Origin: Vreelandella nigrificans
GTDB lineage: Bacteria; Pseudomonadota; Gammaproteobacteria; Pseudomonadales; Halomonadaceae
NCBI RefSeq assembly: GCF_002374315.1
Contig: NZ_NWUX01000001.1
Coordinates: 372,001 to 436,000 of the forward strand
DNA length: 64,000 bases
Direction of reading: 5' to 3'
Shown here: piece by piece, positions 9,527 through 18,556 of the stretch
Numbering within the stretch: the first letter of the stretch is position 1
Layout: each line of letters begins with the position of its first letter
Notes under the pieces: generated by a model
Database searches by the model: none
Seen by the model: the letters and a program-made list of their open reading frames with translations, nothing else
What the model was told of the DNA's origin: nothing
Made by a program: the position numbers and the translations under genes

Positions 9527-11814
9527 CAAAACGGGTATCAAGTGGTAGCCCGCAGGTGGTGTGTCATGAGCCGCGATTGCTTATTGTAGGGCTTGGCCTG
9601 ATTGGTGGCTCCTTGGCTGCGGCGCTTCGTGTGTCGGGCTTTAAGGGGCAGATTACTGCCTGTGACCCAAACGCAAACGAAGTGGCCCTTGGCGTGGAAA
9701 TGGGGTTGATCAACGCTGGTGGCACACAGCTTTCTCAGTTACTTGATGGTGTTTCCATGGTAGTACTGGCAGTGCCAGTGCTCGCCATGGAGAGAGTCAT
9801 GCAGGAGTTGTCAGAAGGACTTTCTGCTGCGGCAACTAACGTCGTGATCACCGATGTTGGGAGTACTAAAGCGACCATTCGTGAGTGCGCGGAACGAGTA
9901 TTTGGCTGTGTTCCGCCTAATATAGTACTTGGCCATCCTATCGCTGGCTCTGAAAAAAGTGGCGTGGCGGCGGCTACCCCGGCGCTTTACGCTAACCATA
10001 AAGTCATTCTTACCCCTGAGCCCAACGTTAATGCCGAGGCGTTGGCGCGAGTAAAGGTGTTATGGCAGGCCTGCGGTGCTGAGGTGCTGCAGATGAGCGT
10101 TGAGCGACATGATCAGGTGTTGGCGCGTACCAGTCATCTGCCTCATTTGCTGGCCTTTTCCCTGGTCGATACGCTTGCTCGGCAGGATGAGCGGTTAGAT
10201 ATTTTTCGCTACGCAGCCGGTGGTTTTCGCGATTTTACCCGTATTGCCGGTAGTGATCCGGTGATGTGGCGGGACATATTTATTGCCAACCGCGATGCTG
10301 TTTTGTCCTCTTTGGATGATTTTGAGGCGGGCTTGGCACGGCTGCGGCAGGCTGTTGAGAGTGGTGATAGCGATGCTCTTATTGCCACTTTTGATCGTGC
10401 CAGCCATGCGCGGCACTATTTTGATACGTTACTGAACAAAACTAGTTATCAGGCGGAGTATCACATGCAACCACAGGGTAAAGTTACCTATCGGGTGAGT
10501 CCCGGTGGCCAGGCGCAAGGTCGCTTGCGCGTTCCGGGCGATAAATCCATGTCTCACCGTTCCATTATGCTGGGTGCTTTGGCAGAGGGTGTGACCGAGG
10601 TAAAAGGGTTTCTTGAAGGTGAAGATAGCCTGGCAACACTGCAAGCATTCCGCGAGATGGGAGTCGCTATTGAAGGTCCTCATCAAGGGCGAGTGACAAT
10701 CCATGGTGTGGGAATGCATGGGCTAAAAGCGCCAGCTGGTCCACTTTACGTGGGTAATTCCGGTACTGCTATGCGCTTGTTCGCGGGCTTGTTGGCAGGC
10801 CAAGCGTTTGATAGCGAGTTAACCGGCGATGAGTCTCTGACTAAGCGGCCTATGGGGCGTGTGGCTGACCCGCTGCGCTTGATGGGGGCTACCATCGAGA
10901 CTGCAGAGGGAGGGCGCCCGCCACTAAGCATCAAGGGCGGCGCACCACTAAAGGGTATTTTTTACGATATGCCGATGGCTAGTGCCCAGGTGAAATCTTG
11001 CCTGCTCCTGGCGGGCTTATACGCTGAAGGTGAGACTCGAGTGCGTGAGCCGGCGCCTACTCGTGATCATACCGAGCGTATGTTAAACGGCTTTGGTTAT
11101 GTAGTGTCCCGTGAAGGTGATACTTGCTGGTTGCAGGGGGGGGGGAAGCTCACGGCGGGTCCTATTGATGTGCCTTCGGATATCTCTTCCGCTACCTTCT
11201 TTTTGGTGGCAGCAGCTATTACCCCGGGGGCTGATATTACGTTAGAGCACGTAGGTATTAACCCCACCCGTATTGGCGTGATTAATATTCTTACGTTGAT
11301 GGGCGCAGATTTAGTATTAGAGGATGAGCGCGAAGTTGGCGGCGAGCCGGTGGCGGATATTCGCATTCGCTATGTGCCTCTGAAAGGCATTGATATTCCG
11401 GTTGATCAGGTGCCGTTAGCTATTGACGAGTTTCCGGCACTGTTTGTCGCCGCCGCTAATGCCCAAGGCACCACTCGACTGCGCGGGGCTGAAGAGCTGC
11501 GTGTTAAAGAGTCGGATCGCATTCAGGCAATGGCGGATGGCCTGGCGGTTTTGGGAGTGGAGCATACGGTTGTCGAAGATGGTATCGACATAGTCGGTAA
11601 CGGTAACGACCAAGTGGCCAGCTATGGTGGTGGTCGAATTGATAGTCTGGGGGATCACCGTATTGCCATGTCATTTGCCATCGCAGCGCTGAGGGCTAGT
11701 GACACGATTGTGATCGATGACTGTGCCAATGTAGCCACCTCATTCCCTGATTTTGTTGCGCTAGCTCAGCGTATCGGAATGAATGTTAGTGTGGAGAGTG
11801 CTAATGACGTTTGA
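9523..11814 (+). CDS. tyrA-aroA: Fused prephenate dehydrogenase / 3-phosphoshikimate 1-carboxyvinyltransferase (TyrA-AroA)
   Basis: 763-aa fusion. Residues 1 to about 310 are prephenate dehydrogenase: NAD-binding [24 protein letters not shown], and [11 protein letters not shown]. From about 315 (internal Met of MQPQGKV) the EPSP synthase follows: [19 protein letters not shown], and [10 protein letters not shown] near the C-terminus. It therefore supplies both the arogenic end step toward tyrosine and the sixth shikimate step. The GTG start overlaps the pheA stop (GTGA), and no stop separates the domains. The same fusion is known in Pseudomonas. It overlaps cmk by 11 bp. Confidence 0.97.
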   Translation: MTKRVSSGSPQVVCHEPRLLIVGLGLIGGSLAAALRVSGFKGQITACDPNANEVALGVEMGLINAGGTQLSQLLDGVSMVVLAVPVLAMERVMQELSEGLSAAATNVVITDVGSTKATIRECAERVFGCVPPNIVLGHPIAGSEKSGVAAATPALYANHKVILTPEPNVNAEALARVKVLWQACGAEVLQMSVERHDQVLARTSHLPHLLAFSLVDTLARQDERLDIFRYAAGGFRDFTRIAGSDPVMWRDIFIANRDAVLSSLDDFEAGLARLRQAVESGDSDALIATFDRASHARHYFDTLLNKTSYQAEYHMQPQGKVTYRVSPGGQAQGRLRVPGDKSMSHRSIMLGALAEGVTEVKGFLEGEDSLATLQAFREMGVAIEGPHQGRVTIHGVGMHGLKAPAGPLYVGNSGTAMRLFAGLLAGQAFDSELTGDESLTKRPMGRVADPLRLMGATIETAEGGRPPLSIKGGAPLKGIFYDMPMASAQVKSCLLLAGLYAEGETRVREPAPTRDHTERMLNGFGYVVSREGDTCWLQGGGKLTAGPIDVPSDISSATFFLVAAAITPGADITLEHVGINPTRIGVINILTLMGADLVLEDEREVGGEPVADIRIRYVPLKGIDIPVDQVPLAIDEFPALFVAAANAQGTTRLRGAEELRVKESDRIQAMADGLAVLGVEHTVVEDGIDIVGNGNDQVASYGGGRIDSLGDHRIAMSFAIAALRASDTIVIDDCANVATSFPDFVALAQRIGMNVSVESANDV

Positions 11815-12493
11815 CGTGCCATTGCTGACCATTGATGGCCCTGGTGGGGCGGGGAAAGGGACTATTAGCAGCTTAATCGCAGAGCGTTTGGGTTGGCATC
11901 TGCTAGATAGTGGTGCGCTCTACCGGCTTACCGCTCACGCTGCAGTAAAGCATGGTGTTGCCTTAGACAATGAAGTAGCACTAGCGGAATTGGCTGCACA
12001 GCTGGATGTGGCTTTCCCTGTTGAGGAGGGGCAGCCACGCACGCTATTGGAAGGCGAAGATGTTTCCCAGGCTATCCGTACGGAACAGGCTGGCGAACGG
12101 GCTTCTCAGGTGGCGGCGCTACCCAAGGTGCGCGAAGCGCTATTTCAGCGCCAGAGAGATTTCTGCAGGCTGCCTGGCTTAGTAGCCGACGGACGGGATA
12201 TGGGAACAGTAGTGTTCCCAGAGGCTCAGTTAAAGATTTTCCTGACAGCAAGTGCGGAAGAACGGGCCCATCGTCGGTATCAACAGTTGCAGGAAGCCGG
12301 GGTGGATGCTAGTCTTTCGAGTCTTTTGAAGGAGATTCAGGCGCGCGATGCACGCGATACGCAGCGCAGTGTGGCTCCACTCAAGCCGGCAGATGATGCC
12401 ATAACGCTTGATACCACATGCCTGAGCATACCGGAAGTGGTTGATCGACTGACCGATCTACTTGCCCAGCGTGGCATGGCTAGCGGCATTTGA
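11804..12493 (+). CDS. cmk: Cytidylate kinase
   Basis: 229-aa kinase that phosphorylates CMP and dCMP. Seen: P-loop [10 protein letters not shown] near residue 11, [21 protein letters not shown], and the lid region [10 protein letters not shown]. The ATG at 11804 sits inside the end of tyrA-aroA behind a GGAG Shine-Dalgarno, so the longer open frame upstream is not needed. It precedes rpsA by 183 bp, the usual cmk-rpsA pairing. Confidence 0.97.
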   Translation: MTFDVPLLTIDGPGGAGKGTISSLIAERLGWHLLDSGALYRLTAHAAVKHGVALDNEVALAELAAQLDVAFPVEEGQPRTLLEGEDVSQAIRTEQAGERASQVAALPKVREALFQRQRDFCRLPGLVADGRDMGTVVFPEAQLKIFLTASAEERAHRRYQQLQEAGVDASLSSLLKEIQARDARDTQRSVAPLKPADDAITLDTTCLSIPEVVDRLTDLLAQRGMASGI

Positions 12494-12676
12494 TTCTCCC
12501 TTGCGGCGTTTTTGGAATGGTGTCACGACGTGGCAGGGCGATATTCCATATCAGTGAGCCCGGTCAGGTCTAACCAGCGTTAACACCTCCAAAAGCTGAA
12601 TGACATTAGGCCCGCACTTGCTGGTGGTGCGGAGAAGGCATTTATGCCTCAACAACGTTGATCACGTAGGAAAACC
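12494..12676 (+). promoter_or_regulatory. rpsA leader with two hairpins
   Basis: This 183-bp gap precedes rpsA. It can form a hairpin at 12612-12632 (6-bp stem CCGCAC/GTGCGG, 9-base loop) and one at 12636-12649 (5-bp stem AGGCA/TGCCT, 4-base loop). The region near the start has only a weak AGGA before the ATG at 12677. In enterobacteria a structured rpsA leader with a weak Shine-Dalgarno lets S1 repress its own translation. The structure is seen here; the regulatory role is inferred. Confidence 0.5.
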
Positions 12677-14353
12677 ATGAGCGAAAGCTTTGCTGAACTG
12701 TTTGAACAGTCTCTTAACGACATCAATATGGAGCCAGGCGCGATTGTCGCGGCTCAGGTTGTCGACATTGATGGTGACTGGGTTACCGTCAACGCTGGTC
12801 TAAAATCTGAAGGTCAGATTCCAGCGTCACAATTCCGCGATGAACACGGTAATCTGAACATCGCAATCGGTGACGACGTTCATGTTGCACTTGAAGCCGT
12901 AGAAGATGGCTTTGGTGAAACACGTCTGTCCCGTGAAAAAGCCAAGCGTGCAGAAGCTTGGAAGATTCTGGAAGCAGCCTTCGAGAAAGACGAAATTATC
13001 AAGGGCGTGATCAACGGTAAAGTCAAAGGCGGCTTCACCGTCGAAGTTGATTCTATCCGTGCCTTCTTGCCTGGTTCTTTGGTTGACGTTCGTCCGGTTC
13101 GCGATACTGCGCACCTGGAGAACAAAGAGCTAGACTTCAAAGTCATCAAGCTTGACCCTAAGCGCAACAACGTCGTTGTATCACGTCGTGCCGTGCTTGA
13201 AGCAGAGAACAGTGCTGAGCGCGAAGCGCTACTGGCTACTCTGCAGGAAGGTCAGCAGATTAAAGGTATCGTTAAGAACCTGACTGACTACGGTGCCTTT
13301 GTTGATCTAGGTGGCGTTGACGGCCTGCTGCACATTACTGACATGGCTTGGAAGCGTATCAAGCATCCGTCTGAAATCGTTGCTGTTGGCGACGAAATCA
13401 ACGTGAAAGTGCTGAAGTTTGATCGTGAGCGCAATCGTGTTTCCTTGGGTCTTAAGCAACTGGGCGAAGATCCGTGGGTCAACATTAAAGAGCGTTACCC
13501 GGAAAACACCAAGGTTCACGCTGTTGTCACTAACCTGACCGATTACGGCTGCTTTGCTGAGCTGGAAGAGGGTGTTGAAGGTTTGGTTCACGTGTCTGAA
13601 ATGGACTGGACCAACAAAAACATCCATCCGTCTAAAGTTGTCCAAGTGGGCGACGATGTTGACGTTATGGTTCTGGACATCGACGAAGAGCGTCGTCGTA
13701 TCTCCCTGGGTATCAAGCAGTGCACTGCTAACCCGTGGGAAACCTTCAACACCGACTACAACAAGGGCGACCGCGTTTCTGGTACCATCAAGTCAATCAC
13801 TGACTTTGGTATCTTTATCGGCCTTGAGGGTGGTATCGATGGTCTAGTTCACCTGTCTGATATCTCTTGGACAGAAACTGGTGAAGAGGCAGTTCGCAAC
13901 TTCAAGAAAGGTGACGAAGCAGAAGCCGTTATTCTTTCTATCGATCCCGAGCGTGAGCGCATCTCTTTAGGTATTAAGCAAATGGACTCTGATCCCGTTG
14001 CTGAATACCTGTCTGTTAACGACAAAGGCAGTATCGTTACTGGCCGTGTTGTTGAAGTAGACGCTAAAGAAGCTCACATTGAGCTGGCAACTGACGTTAT
14101 TGCTGTTCTGAAGGCGTCTGAAATCAGTGCTGATCGTGTTGAAGATGCACGCAACGTGCTGAACGAAGGCGATAGTGTTGAAGCGCGCATTGTCAGCGTT
14201 GATCGCAAGAGCCGTCAGATCAGTCTGTCGGTAAAAGCGAAAGAGCAAGACGATACTCGTCAGAACCTGAAGAAACTGCGTGAGCAAGAGCCAGAAGCTG
14301 GTGGTCCGACCACTATCGGTGATTTGATCAAGCAGCAAATGGGTCAAGACTAA
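12677..14353 (+). CDS. rpsA: 30S ribosomal protein S1
   Basis: 558-aa ribosomal protein that binds mRNA upstream of the start codon and helps initiate translation on structured messages. Six S1 (OB-fold) repeats are visible; the third to fifth carry the repeated pattern [10 protein letters not shown] / [10 protein letters not shown] / [10 protein letters not shown] followed by GLVH and RRISLGIKQ. Length and repeat number match E. coli S1. It closes the gyrA-to-rpsA supraoperon and is followed by a strong terminator. Confidence 0.98.
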   Translation: MSESFAELFEQSLNDINMEPGAIVAAQVVDIDGDWVTVNAGLKSEGQIPASQFRDEHGNLNIAIGDDVHVALEAVEDGFGETRLSREKAKRAEAWKILEAAFEKDEIIKGVINGKVKGGFTVEVDSIRAFLPGSLVDVRPVRDTAHLENKELDFKVIKLDPKRNNVVVSRRAVLEAENSAEREALLATLQEGQQIKGIVKNLTDYGAFVDLGGVDGLLHITDMAWKRIKHPSEIVAVGDEINVKVLKFDRERNRVSLGLKQLGEDPWVNIKERYPENTKVHAVVTNLTDYGCFAELEEGVEGLVHVSEMDWTNKNIHPSKVVQVGDDVDVMVLDIDEERRRISLGIKQCTANPWETFNTDYNKGDRVSGTIKSITDFGIFIGLEGGIDGLVHLSDISWTETGEEAVRNFKKGDEAEAVILSIDPERERISLGIKQMDSDPVAEYLSVNDKGSIVTGRVVEVDAKEAHIELATDVIAVLKASEISADRVEDARNVLNEGDSVEARIVSVDRKSRQISLSVKAKEQDDTRQNLKKLREQEPEAGGPTTIGDLIKQQMGQD

Positions 14354-14372
14354 TTTACTAGTCTTTATCTAT

Positions 14373-14404
14373 AAAGCGCCGCCCTACAGGGCGGCGCTTT
14401 TTTT
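14373..14404 (+). terminator. Rho-independent terminator of rpsA
   Basis: A perfect 13-bp stem (14373-14385 with 14388-14400), a 3-base loop and a following T-run. It lies 20 bp after the rpsA stop. Confidence 0.95.
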
Positions 14405-14674
14405 ATGGTGTATGCTAGTGATCTGGGTTAATTCGTACTGCTCTATGTTGCTGTTTATTGGTTGCTAATTTAATAGCTAAACTCTTTAAGCGTTACGTAA
14501 GTGTGAGAAATTGATTAGTAATTATCACAAAATCAACTAGACTAGTTGTCAATTAGCTCTTTTAGAGCAATAATGTGCCCGCATCCTGAACTAGTAGGTA
14601 TTGAGCCTGCCCAACTGAATACCTCGCATCATTTAATTTATGCTACGTTAAATCTTAGCTACAAAGGAAACCCT
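14405..14674 (+). promoter_or_regulatory. AT-rich intergenic region and mvaT promoter
   Basis: No gene is supported in this stretch. It is visibly richer in A+T than its flanks, which fits binding by an H-NS-like protein. A good sigma-70 promoter reads TTGTCA at 14546-14551, a 17-bp spacer, then AATAAT at 14569-14574, about 100 bp before the mvaT start. Autoregulation by MvaT is inferred from family knowledge only. An ATG at 14546's frame gives a longer open frame, but MvaT similarity begins at 14675. Confidence 0.6.
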
Positions 14675-15046
14675 ATGTCACTTTTAAATGAATATATCCA
14701 GAAAGAGCAGCAGCTGAAACAACTGCAAGAAGAGCTGCAGCGCTTGGAAGGTGATCAGCGCTTAAAAAGCGAGCTAGAGTTTAAGGCTAAGCTTGAAGCA
14801 CTAATGAATGAGTTTGGTAAGCGCCCTGCTGATGTTATCGCTTTGTTAGACCCTTCATCAGACCAGCGCAGTGCAAAAGCGCCAGCAGCATCTACCCGCC
14901 GCAAGCGTCGTTTGAAAATTTACAAGAACCCGCATAATGGTGAGGTTATTGAGACCCGTGGTGGTAACCACAAAGGACTGCGTAGCTGGAAAAATGAGCA
15001 TGGAGACGAAGCTGTCGAGTCCTGGCTGGTTCGTATGGAAGACTAA
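14675..15046 (+). CDS. mvaT: MvaT-family histone-like nucleoid-structuring protein
   Basis: 123-aa H-NS-like protein that binds AT-rich DNA and silences genes. The start MSLLNEYIQKE, the coiled-coil oligomerisation segment (about 1-60) and the C-terminal YKNPHNGEVIETRGGNHKGL block (AT-pincer DNA-binding part) match Pseudomonas MvaT. The ATG at 14675 is preceded by AAAGGAAA. The linker (about 70-87) is basic. It sits directly after rpsA, where many gammaproteobacteria carry ihfB instead, so a nucleoid protein still follows S1 here. Confidence 0.94.
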   Translation: MSLLNEYIQKEQQLKQLQEELQRLEGDQRLKSELEFKAKLEALMNEFGKRPADVIALLDPSSDQRSAKAPAASTRRKRRLKIYKNPHNGEVIETRGGNHKGLRSWKNEHGDEAVESWLVRMED

Positions 15047-15053
15047 GTAATTT

Positions 15054-15091
15054 AAACCGGCATTTCTACCTAGAAGTGCCGGTTTTGTTTT
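15054..15091 (+). terminator. Terminator of mvaT
   Basis: A 9-bp stem (15054-15062 with 15077-15085), with an inner TTCT/AGAA pairing, followed by a T-rich stretch. It begins seven bases after the mvaT stop. Confidence 0.88.
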
Positions 15092-15126
15092 TGAGTATTG
15101 CTGGGACTTCCAGCGACTCACGATGT

Positions 15127-15960
15127 CTATGCTAGTAAGGGCATTTGCAGTTCTAGGCGGTCTGAGTGCCACAACACTCGAGGTGCTTCACCGCTTATAT
15201 GGAGCTGACATTGATGCTTGGTTAACTGTATTAGTGTCGCTGTCATCGCTTGCGATAATTCTGAAAAGTCGTCGAAGTACGTTTTACTGTAGTGGTGAGG
15301 CGGCATAGCCACGCGGCGGTATGCTACAGGTAAGGCTAGGTAATCAGCGCTAGTGTTACTCTTTAAATAGAGTCCGATATCGGTGCGTGTTTGGTTCGGT
15401 GTTGTCTCATTCCCAAGTGCTTTGACTTTCTCAGGCAGCAGGTCTGGCAGTGCAATTGCGGGAATAGAAGGCCCTGTAGTAGCCTGTAGGCACTCCAAGT
15501 GATTAGCATGATGTTTGATTAACCCTAGTCCATGAATTTGCTCTGGGGCCTTGTAGAGGCGCATCAGAACGGTTTGCTGTAGCGGGCTTCTCTCGATAGA
15601 AGTTTTAAAATGACGCTTAGGCGGTGGTAGATGGCGCATGTGCTTCAATGCATGCCGATAGCAGCGTGGTGATAGCTGATAGCGGCGATGAAAGGCCCGT
15701 GAGAAAGAAGAGTGATTAAGATAGCCGCAACGTAGCGCAATTTGCGCTATATTTTGTTCGGTGAGAGAGAGTAAGACAGCTGCGCGTTCAAGGCGTCTCC
15801 TCTCCCGGTATGCGCTTGGCGATACACCAAAGCAGTGGCGGAATTGACGCCGTATCTGAGATGACGAATACCCAAGATGGTTAGCAAGGCCTTCGATACC
15901 ATATGATTGATCGAGAGTGTCCTGCAGCCAGATCTCAGCTCGTGTCATTGCGGTGAACAT
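15127..15960 (-). CDS. AraC-family regulator with GyrI-like C-terminal domain
   Basis: 277 aa. An AraC/XylS double helix-turn-helix lies at the N-terminus (about residues 8-105), with IEGLANHLGYSSSQIRRQF in the first helix pair and IAQIALRCGYLNHSSFSRAF in the second. About 120-277 resembles the GyrI-like effector-binding domain, the arrangement of Rob. Such regulators sense small hydrophobic molecules or antibiotics and activate stress or efflux genes. The start is supported by a full AGGAGG (complement of 15968-15973). It converges on mvaT. Targets are unknown. Confidence 0.86.
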   Translation of the reverse strand: MFTAMTRAEIWLQDTLDQSYGIEGLANHLGYSSSQIRRQFRHCFGVSPSAYRERRRLERAAVLLSLTEQNIAQIALRCGYLNHSSFSRAFHRRYQLSPRCYRHALKHMRHLPPPKRHFKTSIERSPLQQTVLMRLYKAPEQIHGLGLIKHHANHLECLQATTGPSIPAIALPDLLPEKVKALGNETTPNQTRTDIGLYLKSNTSADYLALPVAYRRVAMPPHHYSKTYFDDFSELSQAMTATLIQLTKHQCQLHISGEAPRVLWHSDRLELQMPLLA

Positions 15961-16319
15961 TATCTGGCCTCCTGTGCTTGTGATATACAGACGATTGCTT
16001 GTTTTGCCTGTAGCACCTTCCCGGTGCAGTATTGGGTCAATGCGCTGATAGGTGACAAAGCGCTGTTTTTCTACCAGCTAAAGTGGCCATTCTGTGAGCG
16101 GCCTTAAGTTGATGCAAAACTGCAAGCGCTGCCTCTGGTGTTGAGCTATTGATACTCTTAACAGCTGTATTTACTAGATATTAACGCTGCAGCACTCTCT
16201 TTATGCTGCCAAGAGGAGGCAAAGGCAAGTTTGCTCTATTGGTTTACGCGTTTGTGCATAGTTTTTTGTGAAAAAGGCCTGTTTCAATAGGCGTAACGAC
16301 CATTTCATGTAAGGTGTAA
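15961..16319. other. Intergenic region between the AraC regulator and the 111-aa gene
   Basis: 359 bp shared by two divergent genes. I see the Shine-Dalgarno of the AraC gene at its left end and an AAGGTG before the upstream ORF at its right end. No open frame, RNA gene or repeat is convincing, and no promoter pair stands out. Confidence 0.5.
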
Positions 16320-16334
16320 ATGAAATATCAATGA
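16320..16334 (+). promoter_or_regulatory. Four-codon upstream ORF (MKYQ) overlapping the next start
   Basis: An 11-bp unit (ATGAAATATCA) is present twice in tandem at 16320-16330 and 16331-16341. The first ATG, four bases after the AAGGTG ribosome-binding site, opens a frame that stops after MKYQ. Its TGA (16332-16334) overlaps the second ATG (16331-16333) in an ATGA junction. Translation of the 111-aa gene could therefore depend on termination and reinitiation. The layout is seen; the coupling is inferred. Confidence 0.6.
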
Positions 16335-16666
16335 AATATCAAAAGGTTCAAAAACAGCTCGATGAGCGTGAAAAGCTGCGTAAATTCCGCGAGCTAGACG
16401 ATGCTTTTGCGCAAGCTTTGCGTCAGTTGGATGACCCTAATAACAGTATGGATATTCCTACAGGGAAGCCGGTGAGATCGCTGGCAGACCTTGAGGCTGA
16501 TGACCAGGCGGTGCTTGCTGAGGAAAACGATAGGGTGTTTAAAGAGCGCTTCAAAGCACTGATTGGTGAGTATGGTTTGTCTGATCGTGAGCTAAGCGAG
16601 TTGATACAGACGCTACTTACCTATGAGCGTTGGGAATTGCAGACGGTTCCTGTCATCAAAAGCTAG
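16331..16666 (+). CDS. Hypothetical acidic protein, 111 aa
   Basis: I do not recognise this protein. It is soluble, rich in Asp, Glu and Leu, and probably all-helical: a charged N-terminal helix (about 1-34), a proline/glycine linker (about 35-50), and a helical C-terminal half ending in LSELIQTLLTYERWEL. No cysteine, histidine or signal sequence is present. It lies alone, convergent with the tus-like gene. Its start codon is separated from its best ribosome-binding site by the 11-bp duplication described above. Confidence 0.7.
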   Translation: MKYQKVQKQLDEREKLRKFRELDDAFAQALRQLDDPNNSMDIPTGKPVRSLADLEADDQAVLAEENDRVFKERFKALIGEYGLSDRELSELIQTLLTYERWELQTVPVIKS

Positions 16667-16712
16667 GGCTTCTAGGCTCCACGGTTACTAGGTTCCAAGG
16701 TTAATCGATTTA

Positions 16713-17585
16713 TTATCGATAGCGGTAAATACGTAAGCTTGGTAGAAATGCTTCCTGCTCGAGTTTTTCATCGCGCCGTTTAGCCCTGGTTCGCTGGGTA
16801 GGTGGCTCAAGGGGCGGCATTTTTATGTGGGGCAGCTGAGGTTGCTTGCTAGGCACAATAAGTGGAAGGGCAACATTCATTGCGCGCCGGGTATGGCCAT
16901 CTTCTAAAGGTTCGCTGAAAAACAAGTTAGCCCGCATCAGTGGCGCTTGTGATTGCACCTGGGCTAGTGGCTCGGAGCTTGGAATGCCAGCTAGCTTGCG
17001 CAGTTGGATGCGAATGTGAGGCGCGTCAGTGTCCAGCTTTAAAAGCTTTTGTTCAGCCTCCTGAGTTGTTAATTTTTTTATCGAGCGGCCGCTGCTATAC
17101 CACGCAAATCTAACTCTGGATACTGGAGCTGGAGCAATAGGAATATGCCGCCAGCACTGTTTAAGATGCAGTCTAGCTAAACCACCCTGGCGTAACAGGT
17201 TGCCAATTTCAGGGTGGCGTTTAGGTAGGCGTAATTTAATGTCACTGACTGATGATGGGTGCGCCTGCTTAATATGCTGCAACAGCTCGCTGATCTGTGC
17301 TTTGACTACATTAATCGCTTCAAACTTGGCTATTAGCGGCGCATCAGCTGAGATAAGTGCAATATAGTTTTTTGTTTCTCGGCCATCTTGGCCCTGCTGA
17401 TGCCACATATCAAGTAATGCTTGTCGCAGCCAACAAGAGGCGTTTGGCGGTGTATGGAAGTGCCATGTAGGCGCCTGTTGCTGCTCATAATGAGTTGCTG
17501 CCTGATCGATAGCGGCTATCAAGTCGTCAAAACGAACATCAAGTTCATGAAGTAAATGATAAACAGGAAGGGCGCTATTGTTCAT
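16713..17585 (-). CDS. tus: Tus-like DNA replication terminus site-binding protein
   Basis: 290 aa. Several blocks align by eye with E. coli Tus in the same order: the pattern VSRVRFAWYSSGRSIKKL (compare TLRFGWANKHIIKNL), the segment LMRANLFFSEP..RRAMNVALPLIV (compare PIARVWYKG..HACPTPLIALI), and the C-terminal LPSLRIYRYR (compare IPRLHLYV). Tus binds Ter sites and stops replication forks from one side. It is the last gene of the minus-strand run, 16 bp after yacG. I found no convincing Ter site in the window. The family call is firm; fork-arrest activity is inferred. Confidence 0.85.
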   Translation of the reverse strand: MNNSALPVYHLLHELDVRFDDLIAAIDQAATHYEQQQAPTWHFHTPPNASCWLRQALLDMWHQQGQDGRETKNYIALISADAPLIAKFEAINVVKAQISELLQHIKQAHPSSVSDIKLRLPKRHPEIGNLLRQGGLARLHLKQCWRHIPIAPAPVSRVRFAWYSSGRSIKKLTTQEAEQKLLKLDTDAPHIRIQLRKLAGIPSSEPLAQVQSQAPLMRANLFFSEPLEDGHTRRAMNVALPLIVPSKQPQLPHIKMPPLEPPTQRTRAKRRDEKLEQEAFLPSLRIYRYR

Positions 17586-17601
17586 GGCTGCGGACTCTTA
17601 G

Positions 17602-17835
17602 CTAGGAAAGCGGGGCGTCTTTATCTGCTTGGGCGAGCAGCGTGTCTAGATCGGCTTCATCCATGGCAGATTCACCCGAAATACGGTGAGACTCTTCTGC
17701 CCATGCACCTAGATCAAGTAGCTGGCAACGTTTGCTACAAAAAGGGCGAAAGATGCTCTCAGGGCTCCAGGCAACGCGCTTGCTACATTGCGGGCAGGCT
17801 ACCTCTAGTGGTGCGTCGTTGGCGGGTGTTGGCAT
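17602..17835 (-). CDS. yacG: Zinc-binding DNA gyrase inhibitor YacG
   Basis: 77-aa zinc protein. The four zinc ligands are in CPQC (residues 14-17) and CSKRC (about 33-37), the hallmark of YacG. The family binds GyrB and inhibits gyrase; its C-terminal acidic tail is disordered. An AAGGAG Shine-Dalgarno fixes the start. It lies 15 bp after coaE and 16 bp before the Tus-like gene, so all three are probably co-transcribed. Confidence 0.95.
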   Translation of the reverse strand: MPTPANDAPLEVACPQCSKRVAWSPESIFRPFCSKRCQLLDLGAWAEESHRISGESAMDEADLDTLLAQADKDAPLS

Positions 17836-17850
17836 AATGCTCTCCTTGAA

Positions 17851-18447
17851 TTATAGAAGGCCGGATTGGTAATGCTGATTCAGCTGCGTGACCTGGTGCA
17901 GCATCGAGGCGTGGTCCCCGCTGTTATCAATGATATCGTCGGCCTTTGCTAGGCGCTCTTCACGGGGTAGTTGGGCGGCGAGGATAGCATGCACCTGTGC
18001 CTTACTCACGCCATCTCGCTGAAGTGTTCGCTTAAGCTGAAGATCGACAGGCACATCGACGACGATAGTGCGGTTAACCAGTGCGTCTTGGCCTGACTCA
18101 AACAGCAGCGGTGAAACAAGCAATACATAGGGGGACTGGCGCTGTAAACGTTCAAGATGCAAAAGGATCCGCTCGCGAACTTGTGGATGGGTCACTGATT
18201 CCAGCCATTGGCGCTCTGTGGGGTCATCAAATACAATACTGCGTAGGGCCGCTCGGTTCAGCGTGCCGTCGGAATTGAGTGCTTTATTTCCGAAACGTTG
18301 AGCAATGGCTGTTAACGCTGGTTCGCCTGGGGCAACCACCTCTCTTGCTACATCGTCGGCATCTACCCATCCGATGCCCAGTGAGCCAAATGCTCGGGCC
18401 ACTGTCGATTTTCCAGAGCCAATGCCGCCCGTTAATCCAACGATCAT
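17851..18447 (-). CDS. coaE: Dephospho-CoA kinase
   Basis: 198-aa kinase for the last step of coenzyme A synthesis (dephospho-CoA plus ATP to CoA). The P-loop GGIGSGKSTVA is at about residues 7-17, WVDADDVAREV follows, and the lid part with QLPREERLAKADDIIDN is near the C-terminus. Length is typical. It follows pilD after 109 bp, the conserved pilBCD-coaE-yacG order of gammaproteobacteria. Confidence 0.97.
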   Translation of the reverse strand: MIVGLTGGIGSGKSTVARAFGSLGIGWVDADDVAREVVAPGEPALTAIAQRFGNKALNSDGTLNRAALRSIVFDDPTERQWLESVTHPQVRERILLHLERLQRQSPYVLLVSPLLFESGQDALVNRTIVVDVPVDLQLKRTLQRDGVSKAQVHAILAAQLPREERLAKADDIIDNSGDHASMLHQVTQLNQHYQSGLL

Positions 18448-18556
18448 GGTTACTCCCTGATGGTGGTGCTATTAATGATGCAATAGCCATTAAATAGCCG
18501 TGTAAAAGTTATCACTAACGTTACCGTTATTATACGTAGTGGCAAGGGTGTGAAGA

